Origin: Defluviicoccus sp.
Lineage (GTDB): Bacteria; Pseudomonadota; Alphaproteobacteria; Rhodospirillales; Defluviicoccaceae
Assembly: GCA_029624735.1 (NCBI GenBank)
Contig: JARSSM010000011.1
Span: 74,495-138,494 of the forward strand
Direction: 5' to 3'
DNA length: 64,000 nucleotides
Of the stretch, positions 28,072-36,303 are shown piece after piece. The number at the start of each line of letters is the position of its first letter. Positions within the stretch are counted from its first letter, which is position 1. Below the pieces are notes generated by a model. It was not told where the DNA came from. It saw nothing but the letters and a program-made list of their open reading frames with translations, and did no database searches. The position numbers and the translations under genes are program-made.

Positions 28072-31000
28072 TCAGATCAGGATGAAATCTGTGGCATCGA
28101 ACGCGGCGGGGGCGATCCCTTGGACGACGGCTAGATCCTCGCCGCTCGCGGTGACCTCGATCAGCGTATCGGCCGCACCCGACGCGCTGATCTTCAGTTG
28201 CGCGAAGGTAAGCCCGCCGGCGAGGCCGAACTTGTCGTGGCCATCCTGGAAATAGGTGATGAGGTCGGTGCCATCGCCGGCGGCGCAGGCGAAGATATCG
28301 CGGTGGTTGCTGCCGGTGAGCGTGTCGTTACCACTGCCGCCGCTCAGGATATTGGCGACGCTCCAAGGATCGCCGCCGGTGAGGGTGAGGAAATCGCCAT
28401 ACGCATCCGAACCGCCGACGGCAACGATGTGGTCGTCGCCGGCATCGCCGTAGAGGAGGTTACGCGCGACGACTTCAAACGAGGCAGCATCGGCCGTGCC
28501 GGCGATGGTGTCGTTGTCAGCGCCGCCATGGATCTCGTTGCGAACGGCACCGGGGAAATCGAGCGCGCAGCTTGCCGTAAGGACGTCGGTGCCGCTGCCG
28601 CCGTCGAGGACGTTGCTGCCGGCATAAGCCGATGCCTCGATGGTGTCGCTTCCGGCGCCGCCGTCAACGTCGTTCAGCACCGTGAAGCTGAGCGAGGCCG
28701 TATCTCCCTCCCCCTTTGCAGAGGCATTGACATAGTCATCGCCATCGCCGCCGGTAGCAGTGTTGGTGGCGTCGGCAACGCCGGAGTTTTTCGTTTCGGC
28801 CGTCAGATAGAGGGCATCGTTGCCGGCACCGCCGCCGACGGTGTTAGCTGTGCCGCCGAACCTGTCGCTAAACTCGCCGTGCGCCTCGACGTGAATGATG
28901 TCGTTGTCCTCACCCCCTTGAGCGGAGTTCCAGGCGGTGCCTTCGGATCCCCGCGCGGTCGCGATCAGATCGATGCGATCGTGGCCGTTCCCGCCGTCGC
29001 CCGTATTGCGCGCGTCGCCGTCAAATACACCAGAGCCGTCAGCGGTTGCGCTCAGGACGTCGTCGCCGGCGCCACCGGTCAGCGTATTCTTGACGACGCC
29101 ACTCTCGCCGCCCGCTTCACCCGTCGCCGTCAGATGGTCGTTGCCGTCGTCACCGCTGAGGTTTGTCTCAGTCCCACCTCCGCCACCCCCACCCGCCTTC
29201 GAACTCGCGGCGATCGTGTCGTTGCCGCTGCCGCCGGCGATGACATGACGGACGCTTCCTCCATTTCCTCCCCCGGCGAATGCGGCAGACTCGATGTGGT
29301 CGTCACCTTCATCGCCAAACAGGGTCGTCTCGGTCCTGCCGGCGCCGGCATAGGGCCCAGAATCGCCCGAAGCGTCGCTGCGCGCCCTGATGCTGTCATT
29401 GCCGGTGCCGCCGGAGATCGTCAGGGATGCGATACCCGACACCGATCCGCCGGACCCGTCGATACCCTGCGCATTAGCAGTCACCGACACCGTGATCTTG
29501 TCCGCGCCGTCGTTGCCCTCGGCGCAATAGGCAGCCGCCGCGTCCGCATCCACTTGCCTGTCTTCGATCACCGCGTCGATGCTGTCGTCACCGGTGCCGC
29601 CGAAGGCGCAGCCGTCGCTGCCGCCGTCGTCGCGGATCGCATCGTTGCCGTCACCGCCTTGGAACGTCTCGATGCCAGCGCCGCCGGTCAGCGTGTCATC
29701 GCCGCTGCCGCCATCGAGGGTGCTTCGTAGGATCTCTGTGTCCGGATGGTCGGTGAGGTGGGAAACGGAGAGGCTATCGCTGCCGGCGCCACCGGTGAGC
29801 GTTGAGATGCTCAAGAACCCAGTGCTCGTCAGGTCACTCAGATCAATGATCAAGCTGACGCTGTCGTTGCCGGCATCTCCGCTAATGATCGTGCCGAACG
29901 CGAACTCGTAATTGCCTGAGAGCTCGACACGAATGCTATCCTTGCCCGCCCCGCCGATGACTGTGGTGACCGCGACGGCGACCACTCCACCCACGGACAC
30001 ATTGATGTCGACCGTGTCATCTCCGGGGCCGGCATCGACGAGGCTGGTCGCCCGACCTAGGAATCCGCCGCCGAAAAGGCTGCCTTGGATGGAATCTTGG
30101 CCCTCACCGCCGATCACGGTCGTCTCGGCGAAACCGGCTTCGCCGCCGCCCTCCGTTGTTACGGTGATCCAATCGTTGCCGGTGCCGCCATCGATGCTGT
30201 TGCGGCCGAATCCGCCACCCTGCGTGTTTCCTTTCGCCGAGGCTTCGATATGGTCGTCGCCGGTGCCGCCAAAAACCGTGTTCTCGGCAGTGGCGAGGCC
30301 ACTGAAGCTTCCGTAGTCGACCTCGGCGTTGCTGCTCGCCTCGATGGTATCATCGCCGCCGCCGCCGGAAATCCTCAAGGACGCGGTGCCGGTGCCGCCA
30401 GCGGGCGGATCGTTGGTAAAGATGGTCCTCGTTGCCACTGCCACCGCTTCTGCCGTGATCTTGTCCGCGCCGTCGTTGCCCTCGGCGCAGTAGGCAGCTG
30501 CGGCAGCTTTATTGACCGGCCGGTCCGCGATCGCAGCCTCGATGCTGTCATCACCGGTGCCGCCGAAGGCGCAGCCGTCGCTGCCGCCGTCGTCGCGGAT
30601 CGCATCATTGCCGGCATCGCCGTAGAGCTTGTCCGTGCCGAGGCCGCCCTGCATCGTATCGTTGCCGTAGTTGCCGTGCGCCCAGTCGTCGCCATCGCCC
30701 ATGTCGACCAGGTCAGCCCCGGAGCCGGCGAGCGCCTCATCGTTGCCGGAACCACCCAAGATGGTGTTGTTGCCTGCGCCGCCGTAGAGGCGGTCATTGT
30801 CCGCGCCGCCGTCGAGGAGGTCGTTGCCATCGTCGCCGAACAGGTCATCGCGACCAGTGCCGCCCAACGCCGTGTCGTCACCGGCGCCGCCGCGAAACGT
30901 GTCGTTACCGGTGCTGCCGATCAGCAGATCGGCACCCGGATCGCCGTTGAGCTTGTCGTTGCCGGTGCCACCGTCGACCGTGTCGTCACCGGCCCGCGCG

Positions 31001-31095
31001 TTGGTCCAGTCGTTGCCGGCCAGAAGGAAAATGGAATCGCTACCCGCGGTGCCGACGAGCGTGTCGCCACCGTTCGTGCCAAAGATCGTCGCCAT
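28072..31095 (-). CDS. RTX (hemolysin-type calcium-binding repeat) protein
   Basis: A 1007-residue acidic protein made almost entirely of glycine/aspartate nonapeptide repeats (GGTGNDKLNG, GGAGDDTALGG, GGADNDRLYGG and so on), which fold into calcium-binding parallel beta-rolls. There is no cleavable signal peptide, as expected for type I secretion with a C-terminal signal; the last ~100 residues (LSGGSGNDTLTGSNHRD then ACAAGDGTDLITYFQDG) match the end of such proteins. No enzyme domain is visible, so it is likely a surface or matrix protein. No type I secretion genes are in the window. Two blocks of ~56 residues containing paired cysteines are duplicated inside it (see repeats). Confidence 0.88.
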   Translation of the reverse strand: MATIFGTNGGDTLVGTAGSDSIFLLAGNDWTNARAGDDTVDGGTGNDKLNGDPGADLLIGSTGNDTFRGGAGDDTALGGTGRDDLFGDDGNDLLDGGADNDRLYGGAGNNTILGGSGNDEALAGSGADLVDMGDGDDWAHGNYGNDTMQGGLGTDKLYGDAGNDAIRDDGGSDGCAFGGTGDDSIEAAIADRPVNKAAAAAYCAEGNDGADKITAEAVAVATRTIFTNDPPAGGTGTASLRISGGGGDDTIEASSNAEVDYGSFSGLATAENTVFGGTGDDHIEASAKGNTQGGGFGRNSIDGGTGNDWITVTTEGGGEAGFAETTVIGGEGQDSIQGSLFGGGFLGRATSLVDAGPGDDTVDINVSVGGVVAVAVTTVIGGAGKDSIRVELSGNYEFAFGTIISGDAGNDSVSLIIDLSDLTSTGFLSISTLTGGAGSDSLSVSHLTDHPDTEILRSTLDGGSGDDTLTGGAGIETFQGGDGNDAIRDDGGSDGCAFGGTGDDSIDAVIEDRQVDADAAAAYCAEGNDGADKITVSVTANAQGIDGSGGSVSGIASLTISGGTGNDSIRARSDASGDSGPYAGAGRTETTLFGDEGDDHIESAAFAGGGNGGSVRHVIAGGSGNDTIAASSKAGGGGGGGTETNLSGDDGNDHLTATGEAGGESGVVKNTLTGGAGDDVLSATADGSGVFDGDARNTGDGGNGHDRIDLIATARGSEGTAWNSAQGGEDNDIIHVEAHGEFSDRFGGTANTVGGGAGNDALYLTAETKNSGVADATNTATGGDGDDYVNASAKGEGDTASLSFTVLNDVDGGAGSDTIEASAYAGSNVLDGGSGTDVLTASCALDFPGAVRNEIHGGADNDTIAGTADAASFEVVARNLLYGDAGDDHIVAVGGSDAYGDFLTLTGGDPWSVANILSGGSGNDTLTGSNHRDIFACAAGDGTDLITYFQDGHDKFGLAGGLTFAQLKISASGAADTLIEVTASGEDLAVVQGIAPAAFDATDFILI
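29491..29657 (-). repeat. Internal duplication in RTX gene, copy B
   Basis: 167-bp block nearly identical to 30454-30620 in the same gene. It encodes GNDAIRDDGGSDGCAFGGTG and a second half ending AAAAYCAEGNDGADKI, with two cysteines, which are rare in RTX repeats. The middle of the block (the stretch around EDRQVDAD) has diverged from copy A more than the flanks. Confidence 0.85.
30454..30620 (-). repeat. Internal duplication in RTX gene, copy A
   Basis: Partner of 29491-29657, equal in length. The central segment reads ADRPVNKA here against EDRQVDAD in copy B, while the flanking GSDGCAFGGTGDDSI and YCAEGNDGADKI segments are unchanged. This indicates duplication of a unit of about 0.96 kb or gene conversion between the two blocks. 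Confidence 0.85.
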
Positions 31096-31192
31096 GGTCA
31101 GTGTCCCCTCATCCCCGCGCAGAAGGGCGAGTACCCCGCCCTCGCCTGCAGCTTTCGCTCAAGCGCACACCAAACGCGCGCCCTACTGACGG

Positions 31193-31297
31193 TAAAGTAC
31201 TACCGCAAATCTTCGATTCATTGAATATCGTAAAACATGCAGGGAATATTGCACACCCGAGCGCCGTTACCCCTCGTGAGTACTTTATCTATAGATA
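31193..31297. promoter_or_regulatory. AT-rich region with inverted repeats before the RTX gene
   Basis: In the 275-bp gap between the RTX start and the MscS stop, taaagtac (31193-31200) is matched by gtacttta (31280-31287), and a perfect 12-bp palindrome tatctatagata lies at 31286-31297. The region is clearly more AT-rich than its surroundings. It is the likely promoter/operator region for the RTX gene; no named regulator site is recognised. Confidence 0.4.
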
Positions 31298-31370
31298 TGG
31301 CCGAGATGCCGGCCCGAATAAGGATGCTACTTATAGTGAGAGTTGTTTCGTTTTCGCGGCGCCGCCGACG

Positions 31371-33575
31371 TCAACCCGCTTTCGCGCCATCCGCTCCCCC
31401 AGCGTCGGCAGCCTCTGCCGCAACGGCCGCCGCGGCGGCCCCGCCGAGCGCGGGCACGGCATCGACGATCACGCGCCTGGGCGCGAACTTGATGCCGTTC
31501 TGCCGGAACGCTTCCTGCACGCGGCGAAAAACCTCGCGCCGCAGCACGAACTGCTCGCCCGGCCGGGCCATGAACTTGACGCGGACGATAAAGGAGGAAT
31601 CGTCCATCCGGTGCACGCCTTGCGACTTCAAGGGCTGGATGAAGTGCTGGCCGTACTCGGGATCGGCCATCATCTCCTTGCCGACCTGTTTGACGATTTT
31701 GCGCACCTGCTCCAGATCGGCGTCGAACGGCACCCGCAACTCAAGCTTCATGATCGCCCAGTCGCGGCTGTAGTTGGTGACGCGGCGGATGACGCCGAAG
31801 GGGATGGTGTTGATCTGGCCAAGGTGGTGGCGCAGCATCAACGCGCGCACCGACATCCGCTCGACCGTGCCCTTGCCCTCGCCGACGTCGATGTACTCGC
31901 CGACGCGGAAGGCATCATCGATGAGGAAGAACACGCCGGAGATGATGTCGCGCACCAGGGTCTGAGCGCCGAAGCCGACGGCGATACCAACGACACCGGC
32001 GCCGGCCAGCAGCGGGCCGATGTTGATGCCCATGGCCGAGATGGCGATCAGCGCCACGGTGACCAGGAGCGTGATGAACAGGAACTTGCGCAACAGCGGC
32101 AGCAGGGTTTCCAGCCGCGTCAGCCCCGTGCCCACGGCTTCGTCTTCGACCAGCGCCAGGGCGCCGAGCCGCTCGTGCGGCAGTTGGCGGTTGATCGCGG
32201 TCTTGATGATGCCCCAGCCGGCCGACGCCAGGATCAGCGTGATGATGATGTCGAACAGGGAGTTGGCGATCCGCGCGCCCAGGCTGTGCGCCGCGAGCGC
32301 GTCAAGGTCGACCGCCCAGATTTCCGCCAGCAGCAGCACGACGACAACGCCAAGCAGGATGTTGCCGTTGCGCATGATGACGCGGCCATAGCCGTCGGTG
32401 TCGCCGGCGGCCGCGACGGCTGATGGCTCCGTTTCGAGGCGCGACGATGTGCCGGCAACGGCGGCGCCGTCGGTGAAGAAGCGATCCACCGTCATCCGCA
32501 ACAGGCCGTGGACGATCGGAACGGCGATCAGCACCGCGAGCGTCGGCACGGTGTGGGCGGCCTGTGCTTCGCCGGTCAAGAGGCGGTTCGCAGTCGCGGT
32601 CAAGGCCATCGCAACCACGTAGCAGATGGCGAACACATACCAGTGGCCGGCGATCAGCCCGCCCAAGCCGGTTGCCCGCTCGACGCCTTCGGCGGAGTGA
32701 ATGCCGACGAGGCGGCCGATGCCATCGTGGTGGGCACCGATGACGGCGACGATGGCGACAAAATTGAGAACTAGGATCAACTGGCCAAAAGCCAGCAAGA
32801 GCGTGGGATCGACACCGATATGGTCGAGAAACATTCCGCTCAGTACCGTGGCGGCACCGAGCGCGGCAAGGAAGAGGAAGCTCCAGTAGAGTTGCCGTGC
32901 CGTGGCATCGTCGATCGCGGGAAGGCGCAAGCCGCCCTGATCGGGGGCGAGCAGCAGGCGCAAGAACGCCGCGCTGGTTCGCACGCAGAGAACGAAGGCG
33001 AGGATCGTCCAGAAGGCCAGCCGCGCCGCCTCATGCCCCTGATACACCAAGAAGAACATTGCAATCGCGATCAGGGCGAAGGCCGCCAGTTCGACCATGC
33101 TGACGATGAAGCGGAGCGCCAGAACACCGAGCTTGCCAAAGTCAGATCGGGTATCGAGCGCCGGCAGGCGGATCAGGAGCGGCCGGAACAGCCGGCGCGC
33201 TATCCCCTCGCCGGCCCAGGCGACCGCCAGGATCACCAGTGTCGAGGCCACCAGTTGCCAAACGTGCTCGGCCCCGTAACCCTTGGTAATGCGCCTCAGG
33301 ATGAAGGGGCCGAGCGACGGCAATTCGGCCGCGGCGGTGAGCATCTCCCTGAGCCGCCCGTGCAGCGTGTACATGTCGGCCTGGATGCGAAAGAGCAGGC
33401 TGTCCGGCTCGGCAGCCGCCGCAATGTCGGCGTCGGCGGCAGGCTCCGCCGCCCACCCGCTCGCGGCAAGCACGATCGAGACGAGGGCGACAACGGCAAG
33501 GCTCACGAGCACCGCCGGTACCGGCTCCACCCCGCGGCCATGCGCACCGTCGCTGCCCGATCCCCGAAGCCTCAT
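31371..33575 (-). CDS. MscS-family mechanosensitive channel with extended N-terminus
   Basis: A 734-residue member of the MscS family, much longer than E. coli MscS (286). ATG 33575 is preferred because gggaaggggcgacg precedes it. An N-terminal signal sequence (VLVSLAVVALVSIVLAASGW) and a periplasmic part precede about ten transmembrane segments. The pore helix and gate region are LLAGAGVVGIAVGFGAQTLV and the cytoplasmic beta domain GEYIDVGEGKGTVERMSVRA, then the C-terminal mixed domain with ELRVPFDADLEQVRKIV. The C-terminus is alanine-rich. It gates on membrane tension to relieve hypo-osmotic shock; the extra helices resemble MscK/YbdG-type channels. Confidence 0.9.
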   Translation of the reverse strand: MRLRGSGSDGAHGRGVEPVPAVLVSLAVVALVSIVLAASGWAAEPAADADIAAAAEPDSLLFRIQADMYTLHGRLREMLTAAAELPSLGPFILRRITKGYGAEHVWQLVASTLVILAVAWAGEGIARRLFRPLLIRLPALDTRSDFGKLGVLALRFIVSMVELAAFALIAIAMFFLVYQGHEAARLAFWTILAFVLCVRTSAAFLRLLLAPDQGGLRLPAIDDATARQLYWSFLFLAALGAATVLSGMFLDHIGVDPTLLLAFGQLILVLNFVAIVAVIGAHHDGIGRLVGIHSAEGVERATGLGGLIAGHWYVFAICYVVAMALTATANRLLTGEAQAAHTVPTLAVLIAVPIVHGLLRMTVDRFFTDGAAVAGTSSRLETEPSAVAAAGDTDGYGRVIMRNGNILLGVVVVLLLAEIWAVDLDALAAHSLGARIANSLFDIIITLILASAGWGIIKTAINRQLPHERLGALALVEDEAVGTGLTRLETLLPLLRKFLFITLLVTVALIAISAMGINIGPLLAGAGVVGIAVGFGAQTLVRDIISGVFFLIDDAFRVGEYIDVGEGKGTVERMSVRALMLRHHLGQINTIPFGVIRRVTNYSRDWAIMKLELRVPFDADLEQVRKIVKQVGKEMMADPEYGQHFIQPLKSQGVHRMDDSSFIVRVKFMARPGEQFVLRREVFRRVQEAFRQNGIKFAPRRVIVDAVPALGGAAAAAVAAEAADAGGADGAKAG

Positions 33576-33919
33576 CGTCGCCCCTTCCCTTCGCCCGCCT
33601 GGCGGACGCGGCACAACGGCTGCCGTCAGTGCCGCGCTCAATTTCGACCGACGGCGCGACATTGCCCGTAATCGGGTGCGGTGTCATGTCCTCAGCCGTT
33701 CATGATCTTGAGCGGCAGTTGGCCCTGCCGGCGGTCAGCGCTTTCCGTTTGACGGCAACGCGGGCTGCCGAATATGAAACCAGTTCGCATGCGCGCCGTT
33801 GTGGACGTTAAGCGGGTCCTCGGTGTGCGTGCCCAGGGGCGAAGAAGCTCGAACCCGCCAACCACCACAATTGGTTCCGGGTAATCTGGGTCGCTGTGTT
33901 CCGGCAACGGGGAGGGGCC
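33576..33919. other. Intergenic region between divergent genes, nothing assigned
   Basis: 344 bp between the MscS gene (-) and the DUF2946 gene (+). It must contain both promoters. I find no convincing gene, repeat or stem-loop of note in it. Confidence 0.5.
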
Positions 33920-34330
33920 ATGCAAGTGAGGCAGGTTGAGCAGTGCTCCCTGCTGCGCGCCGTTCGCCGGCGTCCGCTTGCGCGCCTGGGCGTTGTCCTC
34001 GCGCTGTTCGCCTATATCTTCGTCGGCCTGTCGCCGCTCTGGGTCCCGGCCGCCGAACGGAATGGCATTGAGGTCTGCACCGCCAACGGCCTCCGGATTA
34101 TTGCCGCGGATCTCCCGTCTTCGGACACGCCCTCCGGCAAACAAACCGCAAAGAACGACTGCCCGCTTTGCAGGATTCTCACTGGCTTTGTGCTGCCGTC
34201 TGCGGTTGACGCCGTACATTCGGTTGCATTCATCGAACAAGCGGTCGCATGGCCGGATTTCAGTTGTGAAATCGGCGCCCGCTTTACTGGTTTCGACCGC
34301 CTTTCCCGCGCGCCGCCCGTCCTCTCCTGA
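33920..34330 (+). CDS. DUF2946-type exported protein
   Basis: A 136-residue protein starting at ATG 33920, behind ggggaggggcc. It has an N-terminal hydrophobic segment (LARLGVVLALFAYIFVGLSP) and then VCTANGLRII and the conserved CPLC motif (C81, C84). DUF2946 proteins have this plan (membrane anchor, a single Cys, then CPLC) and are often found near copper- or cobalt-linked outer-membrane genes; their biochemical role is not established. Here it precedes an outer-membrane beta-barrel gene by 50 bp, so the two are likely in one operon. Confidence 0.7.
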   Translation: MQVRQVEQCSLLRAVRRRPLARLGVVLALFAYIFVGLSPLWVPAAERNGIEVCTANGLRIIAADLPSSDTPSGKQTAKNDCPLCRILTGFVLPSAVDAVHSVAFIEQAVAWPDFSCEIGARFTGFDRLSRAPPVLS

Positions 34331-34380
34331 AGACCTCCTAACACTTCAGCTCAATTCTTGGCCTTTCGAAAGGAGAGGAC

Positions 34381-35517
34381 ATGCGCAGTCTTGCTGCGTC
34401 CATGTCGGCGGGATGGTTTTGCCTGTTTTGCGTACAAGCCGCCATCGCCGACGACGATCTCGTGGCTCAGTCCACCTCTGGGACCAATGCGGCCCCAGCA
34501 AGCCCCAGTCCAATGACGATGATGATGCCCGCAGTACCGCCGATCGGGATCGGTGGTGGCCGGGTCATCAAGCCGGGTCAGCTCATGCTCAATTACCGTT
34601 ACATGCTCTCGCAGAAGAACCAACTCGCCAAGGGCGACGACAGCGTGAGCACGACCGATGTTGCCACCATGCGCAATCACTTCGCCGGCCGGCCCGGGCA
34701 GCCGGCGACCTATCGCAGCGCGCCGGAGAACATGACCGTGCAGGTCCATGCCTTCGGGGCGCAGGTCGGCATCACGGATGAGCTTTCGGCAATGATCGGT
34801 ATTCCGTATGTGATCAAGGAGAGAACGGCCGTTACCTTCCAAGGACCATCCGGAACCACGAAGCTCGGGACGTTCGAGAACGAAACCTCGGGCATCGGCG
34901 ATATCGCGGTCAGCGGGCTCTACAAGCTCTATGACGACCCGGTGCACCACCTTCACTTGATGGCCGGTGTTAGCTTTCCCACCGGATCGATCCGCGAAGA
35001 TGGCAAGACGCTGCAGCCGAACGGGACGACGAGCAGACGGCGGCTTGCGTATGGCCTGCAGCTCGGCAGCGGCACCTACGGCCTGTTACCGGGACTGACG
35101 TACTGGGGCGCAAGCGGGGATTGGAACTGGGGCATCCAGGCGCAGGGCCAGATCAACCTCGGCGAAAACGATGAAGGCTACACGTTTGGCGACCGCGCCT
35201 ACGTCTCGGCGTGGGGCGGCTACACGTTGGGCTACGGCTTCACCGCGTCGCTGCGCTTGAGCCAAGAGTACCTGGGCGACATCGACGGTAACGATAACAG
35301 CATCACCGGCGCCAGCCCGACCTCGGATCCGAACAACTACGGCGGCTGGAAAACCCTGGCCTCGTTCGGGCTCGATTATCGCGTCCCCGAAGGCCTGCTT
35401 AAGGGCGTGACCCCCGGCATCGAGTTTACGGTCCCGCTGTACCAGGACCTCAACGGTCCGCAGCTCGAGGACGCGTGGACCCTGTTTGTCGGCGTTCGGA
35501 AAGTATTCACCTTCTAG
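34381..35517 (+). CDS. Outer-membrane beta-barrel transporter-like protein (PF13557-like)
   Basis: 378 residues with a short signal peptide (cleavage near AAIADDD) and a barrel ending in FVGVRKVFTF. Segments such as GIGGGRVIKPGQLMLNYRYM, VGITDELSAMIGIPYV, SGIGDIAVSGLYKLY and LMAGVSFPTGSIRE are characteristic of the 'MetA-pathway of phenol degradation' family, a group of outer-membrane porin-like proteins annotated as transporters. The N-terminal linker is rich in Met (MTMMMP) preceding the barrel, and residues STTDVATMRNHF and ENMTVQVHAFG suggest metal-linked loops only weakly. An aaaggagagg lies before ATG 34381. Substrate unknown; flanked by DUF2946 and DsrE genes. Confidence 0.75.
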   Translation: MRSLAASMSAGWFCLFCVQAAIADDDLVAQSTSGTNAAPASPSPMTMMMPAVPPIGIGGGRVIKPGQLMLNYRYMLSQKNQLAKGDDSVSTTDVATMRNHFAGRPGQPATYRSAPENMTVQVHAFGAQVGITDELSAMIGIPYVIKERTAVTFQGPSGTTKLGTFENETSGIGDIAVSGLYKLYDDPVHHLHLMAGVSFPTGSIREDGKTLQPNGTTSRRRLAYGLQLGSGTYGLLPGLTYWGASGDWNWGIQAQGQINLGENDEGYTFGDRAYVSAWGGYTLGYGFTASLRLSQEYLGDIDGNDNSITGASPTSDPNNYGGWKTLASFGLDYRVPEGLLKGVTPGIEFTVPLYQDLNGPQLEDAWTLFVGVRKVFTF

Positions 35518-35576
35518 GCCCGGGGTGATCGAGCAGGCGCTCGTTGCGGGCCCTTAATCCAAGCAGGAGATAGACA

Positions 35577-36002
35577 ATGTTTCGCAAGTTCTTTCTTGCC
35601 TTCGCTCTGATCGGCGTGCTGGCGGCAATGCCGGCAGCACTGCCTGCAGTTGCTGACAGCCCAGATCCGCTTTTTGTCAACCTGACCAGCGACGATGACC
35701 ATCGTGCGAATATGGCGATCACGTTCTCCAAGAGCCAATTGGAGCGTGGCCACCCGGTGACTATCTTTCTGAATGATCGCGGCGTTTTCGTCGGCGCCAA
35801 ATCAAGTGCCGAGAAGTTCAAGGGCCAGCAGCAGGCGCTGGCAGAAATGATGGCCAAAGGTGCCGTCGTGATCGTCTGCCCATTCTGTGCCAAGCACTAC
35901 GGCATCGATACGGCCAACCTCATTGACGGCGCCAAGCTTGGCAACCCGGATCTGACGGGCAGCCTTCTGTTCAAAGATGACACCAAGACCATGAGCTGGT
36001 GA
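35577..36002 (+). CDS. Exported DsrE-family protein
   Basis: A 141-residue protein with a signal peptide (LAFALIGVLAAMPAALPAVA, cleavage near AVADS) followed by a DsrE/DsrF-like fold: LFVNLTSDDDHRANMAI, RGHPVTIFLNDRGV, and VIVCPFCAKHYGI with a CPFC pair (C101, C104). DsrE-like proteins move sulfur between cysteines; the export signal and CxxC pair suggest a periplasmic sulfur or redox carrier. It is 59 bp downstream of the barrel gene, preceded by aagcaggag, and closes this trio. Confidence 0.85.
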   Translation: MFRKFFLAFALIGVLAAMPAALPAVADSPDPLFVNLTSDDDHRANMAITFSKSQLERGHPVTIFLNDRGVFVGAKSSAEKFKGQQQALAEMMAKGAVVIVCPFCAKHYGIDTANLIDGAKLGNPDLTGSLLFKDDTKTMSW

Positions 36003-36019
36003 GCTGACTTTAGCGGGCC

Positions 36020-36047
36020 GCCGGGCTTGAACAACATCAAGCCCGGC
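36020..36047 (+). terminator. Stem-loop after the DsrE gene
   Basis: Perfect 11-bp arms gccgggcttga and tcaagcccggc around a 6-nt loop, 18 bp after the stop. Lacks a long T-run, but the position fits the end of the DUF2946-barrel-DsrE unit. Confidence 0.65.
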
Positions 36048-36303
36048 CGGTTCGGGGAAGTTGCAACTGATGCACGACACGAATTTATGAAAGGTGAGCT
36101 TCCGGCCCATGCGCTGAAACCGACCGATCGTCAGAAACTCCGACACCTTCGTTCGCTCTCCCCTGCCTTCCAAGCCTCGTCGCCGCTCCCTTCGCCCGGC
36201 TGGCAATCTGGCCTGAAAGGCGGGCACGGAGCATGGTATACACGACGGGCGATTTCGTTTCTGCTGTTGGCAAAGAGCCATTCCGAGTCCATGTAACGCC
36301 CGA
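36048..36303. other. Intergenic region before the Fic gene, nothing assigned
   Basis: 256 bp between the stem-loop after the DsrE gene and the Fic start. No gene, repeat or stem-loop is supported here. It should carry the promoter of the Fic gene. Confidence 0.45.
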
